This document shows, one piece after another, positions 11,136-19,930 of a DNA stretch of 28,590 nt. The stretch is from a virus. The translations under genes were made by a program, and so were the position numbers. Below the pieces are notes generated by a model, which saw only the letters and a program-made list of their open reading frames with translations, was not told where the DNA came from and searched no databases. How positions within the stretch are numbered: position 1 is the stretch's first letter; each line of letters opens with the position of its first letter. Location: IMG/VR virus record IMGVR_UViG_3300035162_000149, positions 1 to 28,590 of that record; one strand, given 5' to 3'.

Positions 11136-13556
11136 TTAATGGATTATTACTGCGAGTTCTGCTCGCCCATCTTCCAGTATTCTATTTACGCGACCTACCG
11201 AAAGTTTGTACTGTGAAAAATCGGGGTCAGTAACCGCTTGCCCTGTAATTTCACCCGAACTATTAGCAACGGCTATAATATACTGACCTGCCGTTGCACC
11301 TTGGACATTAACGGGTACTTTGCCAGAGTAGGCAACCCTGTCTACTTTTGCTCTTTTAGCCTCTGCTTCAGCAAACCAAGTGTCCCAAGCAGTGGTGTTT
11401 TTTTCGGGCGGCTCTACATCTGACCAAGTGTCACCACCTACATACGCAGGGTCAGTAGACTTAACTGCAAACCTAACTGCTTCGCTAAAGGTTAATGTTA
11501 AAACACCATCTGCGTTAAAGCCTACTATTGACCCCTTACTTATCACTAAGCCATTGTTTGCTTCGTACTCAGCATAATCTGCGCCTGACGCATTAATGGT
11601 GCCGGTGGCGTTTATAGACCTGCCCGATGTCATCGCACCTACGCATAGAACAGCCGCTGTAGCTGTAGAATATGAAGAGGCGTTTGGGTTGTCCATACCA
11701 ACACCGTCCCGAAAAGTGTAGGATTTAGTCGTTATAAAGTTAGTATCCGTGGAGGCTTGAAATCCCGCAGTTGATTGTGTGCGAATTGTGTTGGCTGCTG
11801 ACGAACTTGAGCCAAGAGTAACGGAGTTGTTCGCCCCATCTACATAGATAGCGTGATCGTTGCCGTCAGACTCAACTCTAAAGTCAGCAGTAGTACCGTC
11901 TTCATTAAATACTGATGCCGAGCCAGCTTTACCACTATTCTGTAGGCTGTCACTCAAATACAAATTTGTAAATCTTTGACCACTAAGCCCTAAACTTATT
12001 GCATCATTTGTAATAGTTCCAGCATTGTTAGTAGGTCCAACATACCCATTACCAAGACGTAATCCACCATGACTGGCGGTTGTTGAGTAAATGTTTAAGT
12101 CACCATCGGTAGCTCCAACTACTCCAACTCCTGCGACACTTACCGTAGAACTAAACGTAGCCGCACCGTCTGTGGCTATGTTAAAACGTTCTGTCCCTGC
12201 GGTTTTAAAAGAAAGACTACCATTTGAATGTTGAGCATCTAAAACTGCTACGCTATTGGTGTGAGTTGTAGTTGCATTTGATATTACCAGACCTCTGCCA
12301 GAAGTTGCCGCAAAGGTTGCTCCTGTTGCCGCTATCGTAGAAGTAAACGTAGCCGCACCGTCTGAGGCTATTGATAAACGTGTCACACCCGCTGTTGCAT
12401 CGTATAGTACAAATGAATCCGATAAACCTCCATGAACACCTAATGCATACTTTCTTGCATCATTTTCAAAAGTTGCTTGTACTATAGAATTAGAACTGCT
12501 ATCTGCCAAATGAATCCTTGACGTTGGCGACGAAGTACCAACCCCGACCCGATCATTCTCACCGTCAACAAACAGCATATTGGCGTTGCCGCTAGACTCA
12601 ATACGTACATCGTGGTCACCGCCGTCTTGATTAATTACTATTCCACCCGCTCTGGTCAAAGTAAAAATACTTCCACCAAGGTCACTATTTATATCTAAGG
12701 TAGTTCCACTGTTGGTGTAATCTATTGCAAAAATTTCTGACCCAGCACTGTTTTGGAAGTTAATAGAAGATTTATTTGCCCCCGAATTAGCAGAACCCAT
12801 TCTTAGTATGCTAACAGCATCTGCACCTGTACCTGCATCTACAGTAAGCCCATCCATCGTGGCTGTGCCAGTAACGTCTATACCTGTGGAGGTGGTGGCT
12901 AGTTTCTGACTGTTGTTGTGTCTAAGGTTTACTCCGCCTCCTTCAACAAACTGCACTCCAACAGTACCATTAGCTCCTGCAATTAAAACTTGAGTTGAAC
13001 CTTGTAAGTTTAAAGTTCCTGTGCCTGCGTCCTTAACATAACTATTGCTACCATCATGGTAAATCTGTAGATCATCACTATCACCTAAGCGAATTTTTGC
13101 GTTATCTGGCGCGTCAATATGGGAGGTTGTAACGAGACGACCAGTGATGTCTACGCCGTAGGAGGTGGTGGCTAGCTTTGTTGAGCCGTAGTTATATAAT
13201 ATTGCGGCTCCTGTTGAGCCATCAGCAGCAAAATAATCAGTAACTCCACCGCTACCGTTATCAGACTGAATAATTACATCTTGGTCATCAGACGTATTTC
13301 TGATGCGCAAAATACCTTGTGTGTTATTAATGTACGAGAAAGTTCCGCCATCGCTAAAAATAGTTAGGTCATCACCATCACCAAACGTAGCCTTCTGTGA
13401 ATCAGGAAGAGCAATACCAGCGTTGGCTGTGATTTCGCCTGTGAATGTAGCACCTGATAGCTCTGCTTTATCTGTGTTTAAGTTTGTAAAGTTACTGTCA
13501 ACTTCTGCACTAGTTAGGGGCGATCCTTTGCCGCTCCTTGTTACGATAGTAGACAT
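11136..13556 (-). CDS. Tail fibre with repeated modules and C-terminal chaperone-like domain
   Basis: An 806-residue fibre. The N-terminus (MSTIVTRSGKGSPLTSAEVD) is typical of marine phage fibres and probably attaches to the tail tip. The shaft has repeated modules: KLATTSxGxD-TG at about residues 127 and 217; GDGDDLTIFSDG and LGDSDDLQIYHDG; SDGAATF and TDGAATF. The C-terminal part (GADYAEY near residue 660, then SKGSIVGF and NRILEDGRAELAVII) resembles the Peptidase_G2 intramolecular chaperone domain, which folds the trimer and cuts itself off. Cleavage here is inferred only. It probably binds the host surface. Confidence 0.85.
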   Translation of the reverse strand: MSTIVTRSGKGSPLTSAEVDSNFTNLNTDKAELSGATFTGEITANAGIALPDSQKATFGDGDDLTIFSDGGTFSYINNTQGILRIRNTSDDQDVIIQSDNGSGGVTDYFAADGSTGAAILYNYGSTKLATTSYGVDITGRLVTTSHIDAPDNAKIRLGDSDDLQIYHDGSNSYVKDAGTGTLNLQGSTQVLIAGANGTVGVQFVEGGGVNLRHNNSQKLATTSTGIDVTGTATMDGLTVDAGTGADAVSILRMGSANSGANKSSINFQNSAGSEIFAIDYTNSGTTLDINSDLGGSIFTLTRAGGIVINQDGGDHDVRIESSGNANMLFVDGENDRVGVGTSSPTSRIHLADSSSNSIVQATFENDARKYALGVHGGLSDSFVLYDATAGVTRLSIASDGAATFTSTIAATGATFAATSGRGLVISNATTTHTNSVAVLDAQHSNGSLSFKTAGTERFNIATDGAATFSSTVSVAGVGVVGATDGDLNIYSTTASHGGLRLGNGYVGPTNNAGTITNDAISLGLSGQRFTNLYLSDSLQNSGKAGSASVFNEDGTTADFRVESDGNDHAIYVDGANNSVTLGSSSSAANTIRTQSTAGFQASTDTNFITTKSYTFRDGVGMDNPNASSYSTATAAVLCVGAMTSGRSINATGTINASGADYAEYEANNGLVISKGSIVGFNADGVLTLTFSEAVRFAVKSTDPAYVGGDTWSDVEPPEKNTTAWDTWFAEAEAKRAKVDRVAYSGKVPVNVQGATAGQYIIAVANSSGEITGQAVTDPDFSQYKLSVGRVNRILEDGRAELAVIIH

Positions 13557-13572
13557 AGGTAGCCCCCTCTAA

Positions 13573-14022
13573 TTAAGATGCAGTTAATGTAATAGTCCAA
13601 GTAACGCTCATAGTGTCATCAGCTTGCTTATTCACTACAGCAAACACCGTACGACAAAGCATAGTGCCGCTTGATGAAGCATTAAAGATTCCTGCTTCTG
13701 TAACAGCCCCAGTTCCTTCGCCAGCTTCAAAAGATGAAACATATGTAATGGTGTTACTCGAAGCAGTAGAACTATCTAACGCCTCTCTAGAGCCTAGAAT
13801 TGATACTAAGTCAGTCTGTCCTGCGGCCGCCGCTGTAGTGCCAGAACCTAATGCCATGTGTGACATAACGCCAGCCGAAGTCCCAGCCATGCGCGAACAA
13901 ATAAACTCAAGGCCAGAACTAACTACCAAGTTTTGGATTTTACGGTTTTCTTTTATATTGCCGTCCTTATCTTTCAATACTATCGCAACATCGCCGCGTA
14001 GCTTTAAATCTTCGTTAATCAT
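13573..14022 (-). CDS. Conserved fibre/tail-tip accessory protein, 149 residues
   Basis: Family pattern seen: MINEDLKLRGDVAIVLKD, LVVSSGLEFICSRM, MALGSGTTAAAAGQTDL, then EAGIFNASSSGTMLCRTVF and TWTITLTAS. Proteins of this shape sit beside fibres in many marine and T4-like phages and are thought to be virion parts. It is beta-rich with no catalytic motif. AAAGGTGA precedes the ATG. Confidence 0.7.
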   Translation of the reverse strand: MINEDLKLRGDVAIVLKDKDGNIKENRKIQNLVVSSGLEFICSRMAGTSAGVMSHMALGSGTTAAAAGQTDLVSILGSREALDSSTASSNTITYVSSFEAGEGTGAVTEAGIFNASSSGTMLCRTVFAVVNKQADDTMSVTWTITLTAS

Positions 14023-14031
14023 AAATCACCT

Positions 14032-14652
14032 TTAAAAAGTTCGGCTTGCGCCAACATAATCGTCTAAAAAATAGTCAAAGGCGCAATAACCCTGACTGCG
14101 AATGGAACCTAAATCGGATGACCCAAGTGTATCACTTAAACCCTTGCCACTTCCATAAGCTAGAATGTCAATCATAGTAGCAAGATCAGACCTAACTTTA
14201 GTAAAGATCATTTCTTGATCATCATCTGCGGTGGCCTCACCGTCAAGATCATCTGTTACGCCAGCAGGCTCATCAATAAATTTATGAAACGCCATCGTTT
14301 GATTTTGGCTGGCCGATGAAGAATCTTGCAAGGTCTTTGAAAAAGCCAGCGTATCAATAGAATCTAAGGTTGCAGAAGAATCGCTGTGAGATGCATTTAC
14401 ACTTAAAGAAACAGAGTCATTAGTTGCAGAGCTTTCAGATATAATCTTAGCAACGACTTTGTTTTCAGAGTCGGTAACATTCTGAGAATCGCTTAAAGAT
14501 TTACCAAAAACCTTAGCATGAACATCAGATAATCCAAGAGTCTCAAAGAAAAACCGAAAGATTAAAAAATTGCCTAACTTAATGCTAGCGATGGCGTTCT
14601 TAAACGTGACACCTGCAACGGCTTTTCTAAATGCGACAACTGCTTTAATCAT
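14032..14652 (-). CDS. Ser/Asp-rich repeat structural protein
   Basis: A 206-residue protein with a basic hydrophobic start, then acidic repeats built around S/T-D-S (KSLSDSQNVTDSENK, ISESSATNDSVSLS, SHSDSSATLDSIDTLAF, KTLQDSSSASQNQTMAF) spaced by about 20 residues. It ends in FDYFLDDYVGASRTF, an ending I associate with fibre-region proteins of marine phages. Probably an elongated virion decoration or adhesin. The ATG overlaps the previous stop as TAATG. Confidence 0.6.
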   Translation of the reverse strand: MIKAVVAFRKAVAGVTFKNAIASIKLGNFLIFRFFFETLGLSDVHAKVFGKSLSDSQNVTDSENKVVAKIISESSATNDSVSLSVNASHSDSSATLDSIDTLAFSKTLQDSSSASQNQTMAFHKFIDEPAGVTDDLDGEATADDDQEMIFTKVRSDLATMIDILAYGSGKGLSDTLGSSDLGSIRSQGYCAFDYFLDDYVGASRTF

Positions 14653-14978
14653 TAAAAATCAGCTCTAAGATAAAAATCCAATACAGCAAATACAGTCTCA
14701 ACAGTCCCGCTTGAGTAAGTAATTTCTATTTCTCCTTCATAATACCCTTCTTCAAGGTTTAACTGAGTACCCGAAAATGAAAATATAGCCTTACCTTGCA
14801 AAAAGTTGTCACCCACATTAGTAGCAGCCAAAGTGAACAGCGTTGTCGTTGTGCCTTTGGCCCTAAACTTTAACGCGCAAGAGCCACCAGAAAAGTCTAT
14901 AGCTGCACCAGTATCATCGCGAGTTAGCGTTGCTTGTATCTGTGGGGCTTGATCGCCCTTTACTAATTGATAAGTCAT
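14652..14978 (-). CDS. BppU-like baseplate/receptor-binding accessory protein
   Basis: A 108-residue beta-sandwich-like protein: QLVKGDQAPQIQATLTRDD, IDFSGGSCALKFRAKG and LEEGYYEGEIEITYSSG near the C-terminus. This matches the N-terminal domain of upper baseplate protein BppU, which anchors receptor-binding parts. It starts just after the preceding gene, with GAGG upstream. Confidence 0.7.
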   Translation of the reverse strand: MTYQLVKGDQAPQIQATLTRDDTGAAIDFSGGSCALKFRAKGTTTTLFTLAATNVGDNFLQGKAIFSFSGTQLNLEEGYYEGEIEITYSSGTVETVFAVLDFYLRADF

Positions 14979-14979
14979 A

Positions 14980-15372
14980 TCAAACCTCTGGCTGTACTGG
15001 AAATATTATATCATCAAGTGAGTCAGCATCAGAATAGGTTGCAGGAATGTCTCTTAATGCTTGCCTGTAGGTTGCCCACTCTGCTTTTTGCTTTTCTGTT
15101 AAAGGACTGTCAGGAAGTTGTGTCCAGTCCGATTGTGCTAAAAAAGCGTTGCGTTTTTTTTTGCGCTTACCTTGATCACTTAAAACAAATGGCAATTGAA
15201 TATCTGCTGAAATTAACTTTTTTGTTTGCAAATCAACTGACATGCCTTCGGTAAGATCATTAGACTTAATATAATCATAACCATCATGAACATCATTTTT
15301 AGGGTTGCCCGCAGTGGTAATAATAGACTTTATAATGCCAGTATCTAAAGAATAAATAATATAATTATTCAT
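14980..15372 (-). CDS. Tail fibre assembly chaperone-like protein
   Basis: A 130-residue protein whose C-terminal half carries the Phage_tail_APC pattern: RNAFLAQSDWTQLPDSPL, KQKAEWATYRQALRDIP. Such proteins help assemble tail fibres. The N-terminal half (GYDYIKSNDLTEGMSVD) looks beta-rich. The ATG overlaps the gpJ stop (ATGA), so it is co-translated with the tail-tip protein it may serve. Confidence 0.75.
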   Translation of the reverse strand: MNNYIIYSLDTGIIKSIITTAGNPKNDVHDGYDYIKSNDLTEGMSVDLQTKKLISADIQLPFVLSDQGKRKKKRNAFLAQSDWTQLPDSPLTEKQKAEWATYRQALRDIPATYSDADSLDDIIFPVQPEV

Positions 15373-18308
15373 CGTTTTGCTGCCCCAATTGATATGATTC
15401 CTAAATCAACAAACATAGTATCAGTGGCGCTTGTCCCTGCTGAATCTCTTCCTTGTATTTTATAAGTAAATGTTCCATTGCTTGGACTATCTACAAATAA
15501 AAGGGGTATCAAAGACGTTTCATTAAGTGAAAAATCTGCTTTAATAAATGCTTCGAATTGTTTTAATTCTGTCGTGTCTCGCATAATTCTATAATTAAAA
15601 AACTTACCAGCGGCAGATATATTCGTAGCTTGCACAATACCATTAATAATAACAGCAGATGATGAAGATAAATCACTAAGGACAATGCTTTTTTCTATAA
15701 TTGTAGTATATCCATCCGCAGGAGATATGCCAAAACCACTTGCTAATGATGCTGTTTCTTCAACAAATACAGCCGAATCTGCAATTTTTAAAGTGCTTAC
15801 CTGCAAATCACCGATTTGAGTTGTGCCTACCCCTCCAGCTTTAATAATTAGATTTCCGCTGGCATCCGTGTCAATAGTCGCGTCATCAATCTTAATCCTG
15901 TTAGCATCTACTAATCCTGATTTTATTAAGCCACCATTTATAGTAGTAATTTCAGTGCTAGAGGCATCTGCCAATTCAGTATTTAAGTTTGTAAACGTAA
16001 CCAAGCCGTCAAATTGCGTTGACGCAAATGCAGCAGAAAAAGTAATAGTTTGCGTCCCGCCAAAACTTGCCTCGGTGATCGTAAAGCTGCTTGCCCAAAA
16101 CTTACCATTTGCACCATTTATAGTCGGAGGGTCTTTCTGCCAATTAGTCGTAAGACCAGCAAAAGCTGCGGTATCGTAATTATAAGATGTTGCGCTTGGG
16201 GAGTTTGGAGCATTATCACTGGAGACTGTGTAATAAACATAACCATTATCTGCTCTCGGAGTTGAAACTGGGGCGTTAGTTGTTGCATTTACAATGTCAG
16301 AAAAATCTGACTTATTGCCGCTGTAATCTACTGACTTGATCTTGTAGAAGTATTGAGTCGAGTCACTTAAAGAACCATTAACAAACGATGAAGGTAGACC
16401 GTAGCCGCCCGAAACGCTCGCAATTGCTGTGTAAGTTCCATCAGTAGCCGTGGATCTGTAAATCTCAGCATTGGAAAAGTCCTTATCTGCTGGATTTGTC
16501 CACGCCAGAGTTATCGAACCTTGACCCCCACTTGCTGATGGGCTACTAACTACGGCGGGTGCGGTTGTATCACCAACCGCTGTTACGTTAGCTGTGACAA
16601 ATGCACTCCTAACTCCTAGCTCGTTTACAGCCCTAACTCTAGTGTAGTAAGTTGCCGCACCGATAGTTGGACTTATAGTAAACTGCGTTCCTTCTACATC
16701 AAAAGAATTAAAATTACTATTATCGGTTGACCATTGATAGTCATACTTTACGACAAAAGCATCTGCGCTTGCTTCCCAACTTGATACTATCTGGCTGACA
16801 ATAGTTCCATCTGAGTTTGTGGCTGTAGATGCTGCCCCAGCAAAGGAAGTAGGTGCGGCAACAGTTCTGCCGTCGTACAAAGAAACCTCGCCACCTGACA
16901 AATAATCTTCTTCGTCAGATGAAGCCCAGTCATAAATAGCTGATGCTGTTTCAATAGCCTCTACATTTACTATGATGCTTCCATCGCCGCCTAGCGCAAA
17001 GTTATACCCTGTAACTTGGAACACTTTTGCAGACCATCCAATTTTGGCATTGGTAACCATAATTGTATCGCCAGCTTTAAACTTTAAAGCGGCCAAATTA
17101 CACGGCAGCGTAACTTGCGTTTGCTGCCTAGATTGCAGCAAAGCTAACTTAGCTATTCTTTGTGCTCTTATGTTATTTGTTGTTGTCGGCAATGGCATGT
17201 CGAGATAAATAGGATCGCCATCGGCAGAGCTATAAGTGCTGCTGATCTGAGCAGGGTAATCAGCTAGGATATAATTGTCGTCTTCACTTAAAAATACGCC
17301 TTTCACTCCATTGTAAATACTACGCCTGCTTTGCTTGGTTTGTGCTGATATAGCGCCAACCAATACAGATTCATCTATAGTTACTGTAGGCGTAACGTAA
17401 GCCGAACCAGATATAAAGTATTCGCCGCCCGAATGAATTAATCGACCAGCCATAGAAGATAAAAGGGATTCAATGTTAGCTTCTCTTGAATTACCTGTAT
17501 CAATAACCCCATCACAAACATATCTTTTTTGAGTACCGCCTGCGCTTAAAGATACATCCTGATCACATAAAGTTTGGGCAGTAGCTACAGAAGCTGCATT
17601 TATGTTAGCAGCATCTTCAGCCAAGCCATACTTGGAATCTAATAAGTAATCTCTAACAATAAGCGCAGGGTTTTGCGACCACACAGTAGTAGAAGTTGCT
17701 GGATTGTAAACTTTTTTTCCGCGAACTACTGTGGAAATGTTTGGCAATCCATTAGCAAACTGTTCCGCATCATATTTAAGGCGAACGTATATATAAGATG
17801 TATCTAGTAATTTGTGATCAGCAGTCCATTGACTTGACGCTGACCTTAAAGCAGAATCTGCGGCTGTTTGTGTACCGTCGTGAAAACCAATATAAACGTA
17901 AGTACCATAGCTACCAACGAAATTACCGCTATCCCATATTTTTTGATCATTGAACCAAACTTGTTCATACGCATCAATTGCATGACCTGCAACAGCAATC
18001 ACCATATGTATAAATTCGTTATCTGTTCCGGTTGAATCTAAATAAACAATAGACCCGCCAACTCTAGCGCGACCGTAGACCAACTTTCTAGTTGAGGCTG
18101 GCTCCCTTACCGTCATGGTAGTGCCAGACATTTGCTGACCCATTGATGGTGTAGGCATTAGGGCGCGAGAAACCATAGACAAACCAGCACCTAACGCAAA
18201 TGCGGCACCGAATCCTGCAAGAGTAGTTGCCGCAAACCCGAAAACGGTCAACCCTGCGGCCGCCGCGCCAGCCCCTGCTGCCAATCCCGCTACTGCTGCA
18301 ATCGCCAT
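15369..18308 (-). CDS. gpJ-like tail-tip (host specificity) protein
   Basis: A 979-residue central tail-tip protein. The N-terminus has a hydrophobic glycine/alanine stretch (about residues 3-45), recalling lambda gpI fused ahead of gpJ, then REPASTRKLVYGRARVGG, typical of gpJ. The middle contains a phage-tail-like body; residues about 490-680 form two fibronectin type III repeats (second: PAVVSSPSASGGQGSITLAW to YFYKIKSVDYSGNKS). The C-terminal part is likely the receptor-proximal domain. It follows gpM/gpL-like genes as in lambda-type tails, with a GNAT gene inserted between. Confidence 0.88.
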   Translation of the reverse strand: MAIAAVAGLAAGAGAAAAGLTVFGFAATTLAGFGAAFALGAGLSMVSRALMPTPSMGQQMSGTTMTVREPASTRKLVYGRARVGGSIVYLDSTGTDNEFIHMVIAVAGHAIDAYEQVWFNDQKIWDSGNFVGSYGTYVYIGFHDGTQTAADSALRSASSQWTADHKLLDTSYIYVRLKYDAEQFANGLPNISTVVRGKKVYNPATSTTVWSQNPALIVRDYLLDSKYGLAEDAANINAASVATAQTLCDQDVSLSAGGTQKRYVCDGVIDTGNSREANIESLLSSMAGRLIHSGGEYFISGSAYVTPTVTIDESVLVGAISAQTKQSRRSIYNGVKGVFLSEDDNYILADYPAQISSTYSSADGDPIYLDMPLPTTTNNIRAQRIAKLALLQSRQQTQVTLPCNLAALKFKAGDTIMVTNAKIGWSAKVFQVTGYNFALGGDGSIIVNVEAIETASAIYDWASSDEEDYLSGGEVSLYDGRTVAAPTSFAGAASTATNSDGTIVSQIVSSWEASADAFVVKYDYQWSTDNSNFNSFDVEGTQFTISPTIGAATYYTRVRAVNELGVRSAFVTANVTAVGDTTAPAVVSSPSASGGQGSITLAWTNPADKDFSNAEIYRSTATDGTYTAIASVSGGYGLPSSFVNGSLSDSTQYFYKIKSVDYSGNKSDFSDIVNATTNAPVSTPRADNGYVYYTVSSDNAPNSPSATSYNYDTAAFAGLTTNWQKDPPTINGANGKFWASSFTITEASFGGTQTITFSAAFASTQFDGLVTFTNLNTELADASSTEITTINGGLIKSGLVDANRIKIDDATIDTDASGNLIIKAGGVGTTQIGDLQVSTLKIADSAVFVEETASLASGFGISPADGYTTIIEKSIVLSDLSSSSAVIINGIVQATNISAAGKFFNYRIMRDTTELKQFEAFIKADFSLNETSLIPLLFVDSPSNGTFTYKIQGRDSAGTSATDTMFVDLGIISIGAAKR

Positions 18309-18309
18309 T

Positions 18310-18765
18310 TTATTTTCCTAAAAATTTAGAATAAATACGCTCAATCAAATCAAATCCCATGCCAATCATTAAGCTATCAAATGGAATGTGGACTTTAGTA
18401 TTGATCATCATTAAAGAAACACCAGCTTTTCGACAATACTCTTCTGCAAACTTAATTAATTTATAACCTGTTGCACCAGCCCTGCTATCAGGCAACACAA
18501 AAATTACATCGTTATTTGCAAAAAGATGATCTTTATAATGAATACTTTCACTAACCATCAACACAAAATAACCCACTAACTTTCCATCATCTCGTGCCGT
18601 AAATATGCGAAGGATTCCAGCAGAATCAAGATTAGCGTATTCTTTCCAGTTAGGGTTTAACTTAATTTCTCCTTGGTTTAAAGCCACTAATTCCCAATGC
18701 TTATCAAGCAAAGGGATTATCTCTGCCTTTACGTTTAACAGGCTTTCATGAGCTATGCTGATCAA
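18310..18765 (-). CDS. GNAT acetyltransferase within the tail operon
   Basis: A 151-residue GNAT-fold protein: LDSAGILRIFTARDDGKLVGYFVLMVS forms strands 2-4, and FVLPDSRAGATGYKLIKFAEEYC contains motif A with the acetyl-CoA loop R95-A-G-A-T-G100. The start is an unusual TTG at 18765, overlapping the previous stop as TTGA with AAGGG seven bases upstream; no other start lies before the conserved domain. It could modify a tail or host protein; substrate unknown. It is not a typical tail gene by fold. Confidence 0.85.
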   Translation of the reverse strand: MISIAHESLLNVKAEIIPLLDKHWELVALNQGEIKLNPNWKEYANLDSAGILRIFTARDDGKLVGYFVLMVSESIHYKDHLFANNDVIFVLPDSRAGATGYKLIKFAEEYCRKAGVSLMMINTKVHIPFDSLMIGMGFDLIERIYSKFLGK

Positions 18766-19367
18766 CGGCCTACCCTTAAATCTTGCCTTGCAGACATCGA
18801 AGCTGGTGAAGGCCTGCCCCAGATAATCTCTTTCTCTTGAATCTTGGCGACAAACTCAAAGCCCTTGTCTGTCGGATGTTCAATCTTTTGATCTTCGGCG
18901 GTGTAACGTCTTACTGCTGTTCTTTGAAATGCTATTAGCTTATTCTCAACAGTAACCGTAATTGTAGATGTATCGCCAGAATCTGCGATGGTCATAATAT
19001 CCATGAAACCGCTAAACAGAATTACAGGGCTGGATATTAAATCACCATTTCCATCAAATGCGCCCAACCTGATAATTAACGGTCGCCCTTGGTACGGCTC
19101 ATCTCTAGCCAAGGTAAGCAAAGACTGCTTTATACCGCCAAGCGTTACGGTTGCGCCGTTGGCTGTTAGTTCTGCTGTTTCTTGAATTGCGCCAATTGAT
19201 AAAAGGTCGCCAGCACCAAGATAAGTATTAGAGTTATAGGTAAGATCGCCGATGCCAGACCACAGAAAAATGCTACCAGAACTAAACTCCATATCGACCA
19301 AATAAACTGGGCGCACAAGCTCGGCAGTGGCGACCGCTTGCATTTCTGTGCTTAATGTTCTGCTCAT
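18762..19367 (-). CDS. Minor tail / baseplate protein, DUF2163-like (gpL position)
   Basis: A 201-residue protein: VRPVYLVDMEFSSGSIFLWSG, YLGAGDLLSIGAIQETAELT, NGATVTLGGI, then VILFSGFMDIM and a C-terminal HPTDKGFEFVAKI. This matches the DUF2163-type tail hub subunit that occupies the lambda gpL position in many phages and GTAs. Overlap TAATG with the preceding gene supports ordered co-translation of tail-tip parts. Confidence 0.75.
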   Translation of the reverse strand: MSRTLSTEMQAVATAELVRPVYLVDMEFSSGSIFLWSGIGDLTYNSNTYLGAGDLLSIGAIQETAELTANGATVTLGGIKQSLLTLARDEPYQGRPLIIRLGAFDGNGDLISSPVILFSGFMDIMTIADSGDTSTITVTVENKLIAFQRTAVRRYTAEDQKIEHPTDKGFEFVAKIQEKEIIWGRPSPASMSARQDLRVGR

Positions 19368-19927
19368 TAAATAGCCTCCGCAAAGGCAAAGCTAAACCCA
19401 TAAATAGAGGCTTCATTAGTAGACCAACCTATATCGTTGCTTGATAAACGCCAAAGGCTTTTGGGTAGGGTAAAGTCTAATGCTGTACCACTTGTTATTT
19501 GTGCTCTCAAAGGCGGTTGAAAGGACAAAGTTCCTGCCCCAGAAGACTTATCCGCAGTAACCAGATACAAATAATCGCCCAATTGAAAATAAGTTCCAGC
19601 AGTCACTGCACTCGCCGCTGCTGTTGTAGTTAATTGCTCTGCCCTTACAGCGGTCGTACCAGAAGTGACACTTGTGGCTGTGCTTGTATGCAAAGGGTGA
19701 CCGAACGTAAACGTACCAGAGCGCCCTTTTAAACCCACAATAAAAGCCTCTACTGATCGTGCTTCATTGTGATTTAAAGGAGGCAAACTAACCTCGGCTT
19801 CCCATATAGCGCCTTGATGAGCGTAAACCTGCTGGTCGTAAGTAAAAGGAGACTCTGTAACCGCAACGGTTCTTTTTAAACGTAGGTTTATTGATGTAAT
19901 ACCTACGCTGGGAAAAGCTAATGGCAT
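19367..19927 (-). CDS. Distal tail-tip protein (gpM position)
   Basis: A 186-residue beta-rich protein: MPLAFPSVGITSINLRLKR, FTYDQQVYAHQGAIWEAEVS, FIVGLKGRSGTFTFGHP and a C-terminal FSFAFAEAI. Position directly after the tape measure and the QQVYxHQGxxWEAEV motif fit distal tail proteins of lambda-like tails. GGAG lies eight bases before the ATG. Confidence 0.75.
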   Translation of the reverse strand: MPLAFPSVGITSINLRLKRTVAVTESPFTYDQQVYAHQGAIWEAEVSLPPLNHNEARSVEAFIVGLKGRSGTFTFGHPLHTSTATSVTSGTTAVRAEQLTTTAAASAVTAGTYFQLGDYLYLVTADKSSGAGTLSFQPPLRAQITSGTALDFTLPKSLWRLSSNDIGWSTNEASIYGFSFAFAEAI

Positions 19928-19930
19928 TTC

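Noticed and set aside
15823-16265. Plus-strand open frames over structural genes (for example 15823-16179, 20781-21215, 13613-14035)
   Set aside because: They are antisense to genes with clear family signatures, lack ribosome sites, and have low-complexity serine/proline/alanine composition typical of shadow frames.
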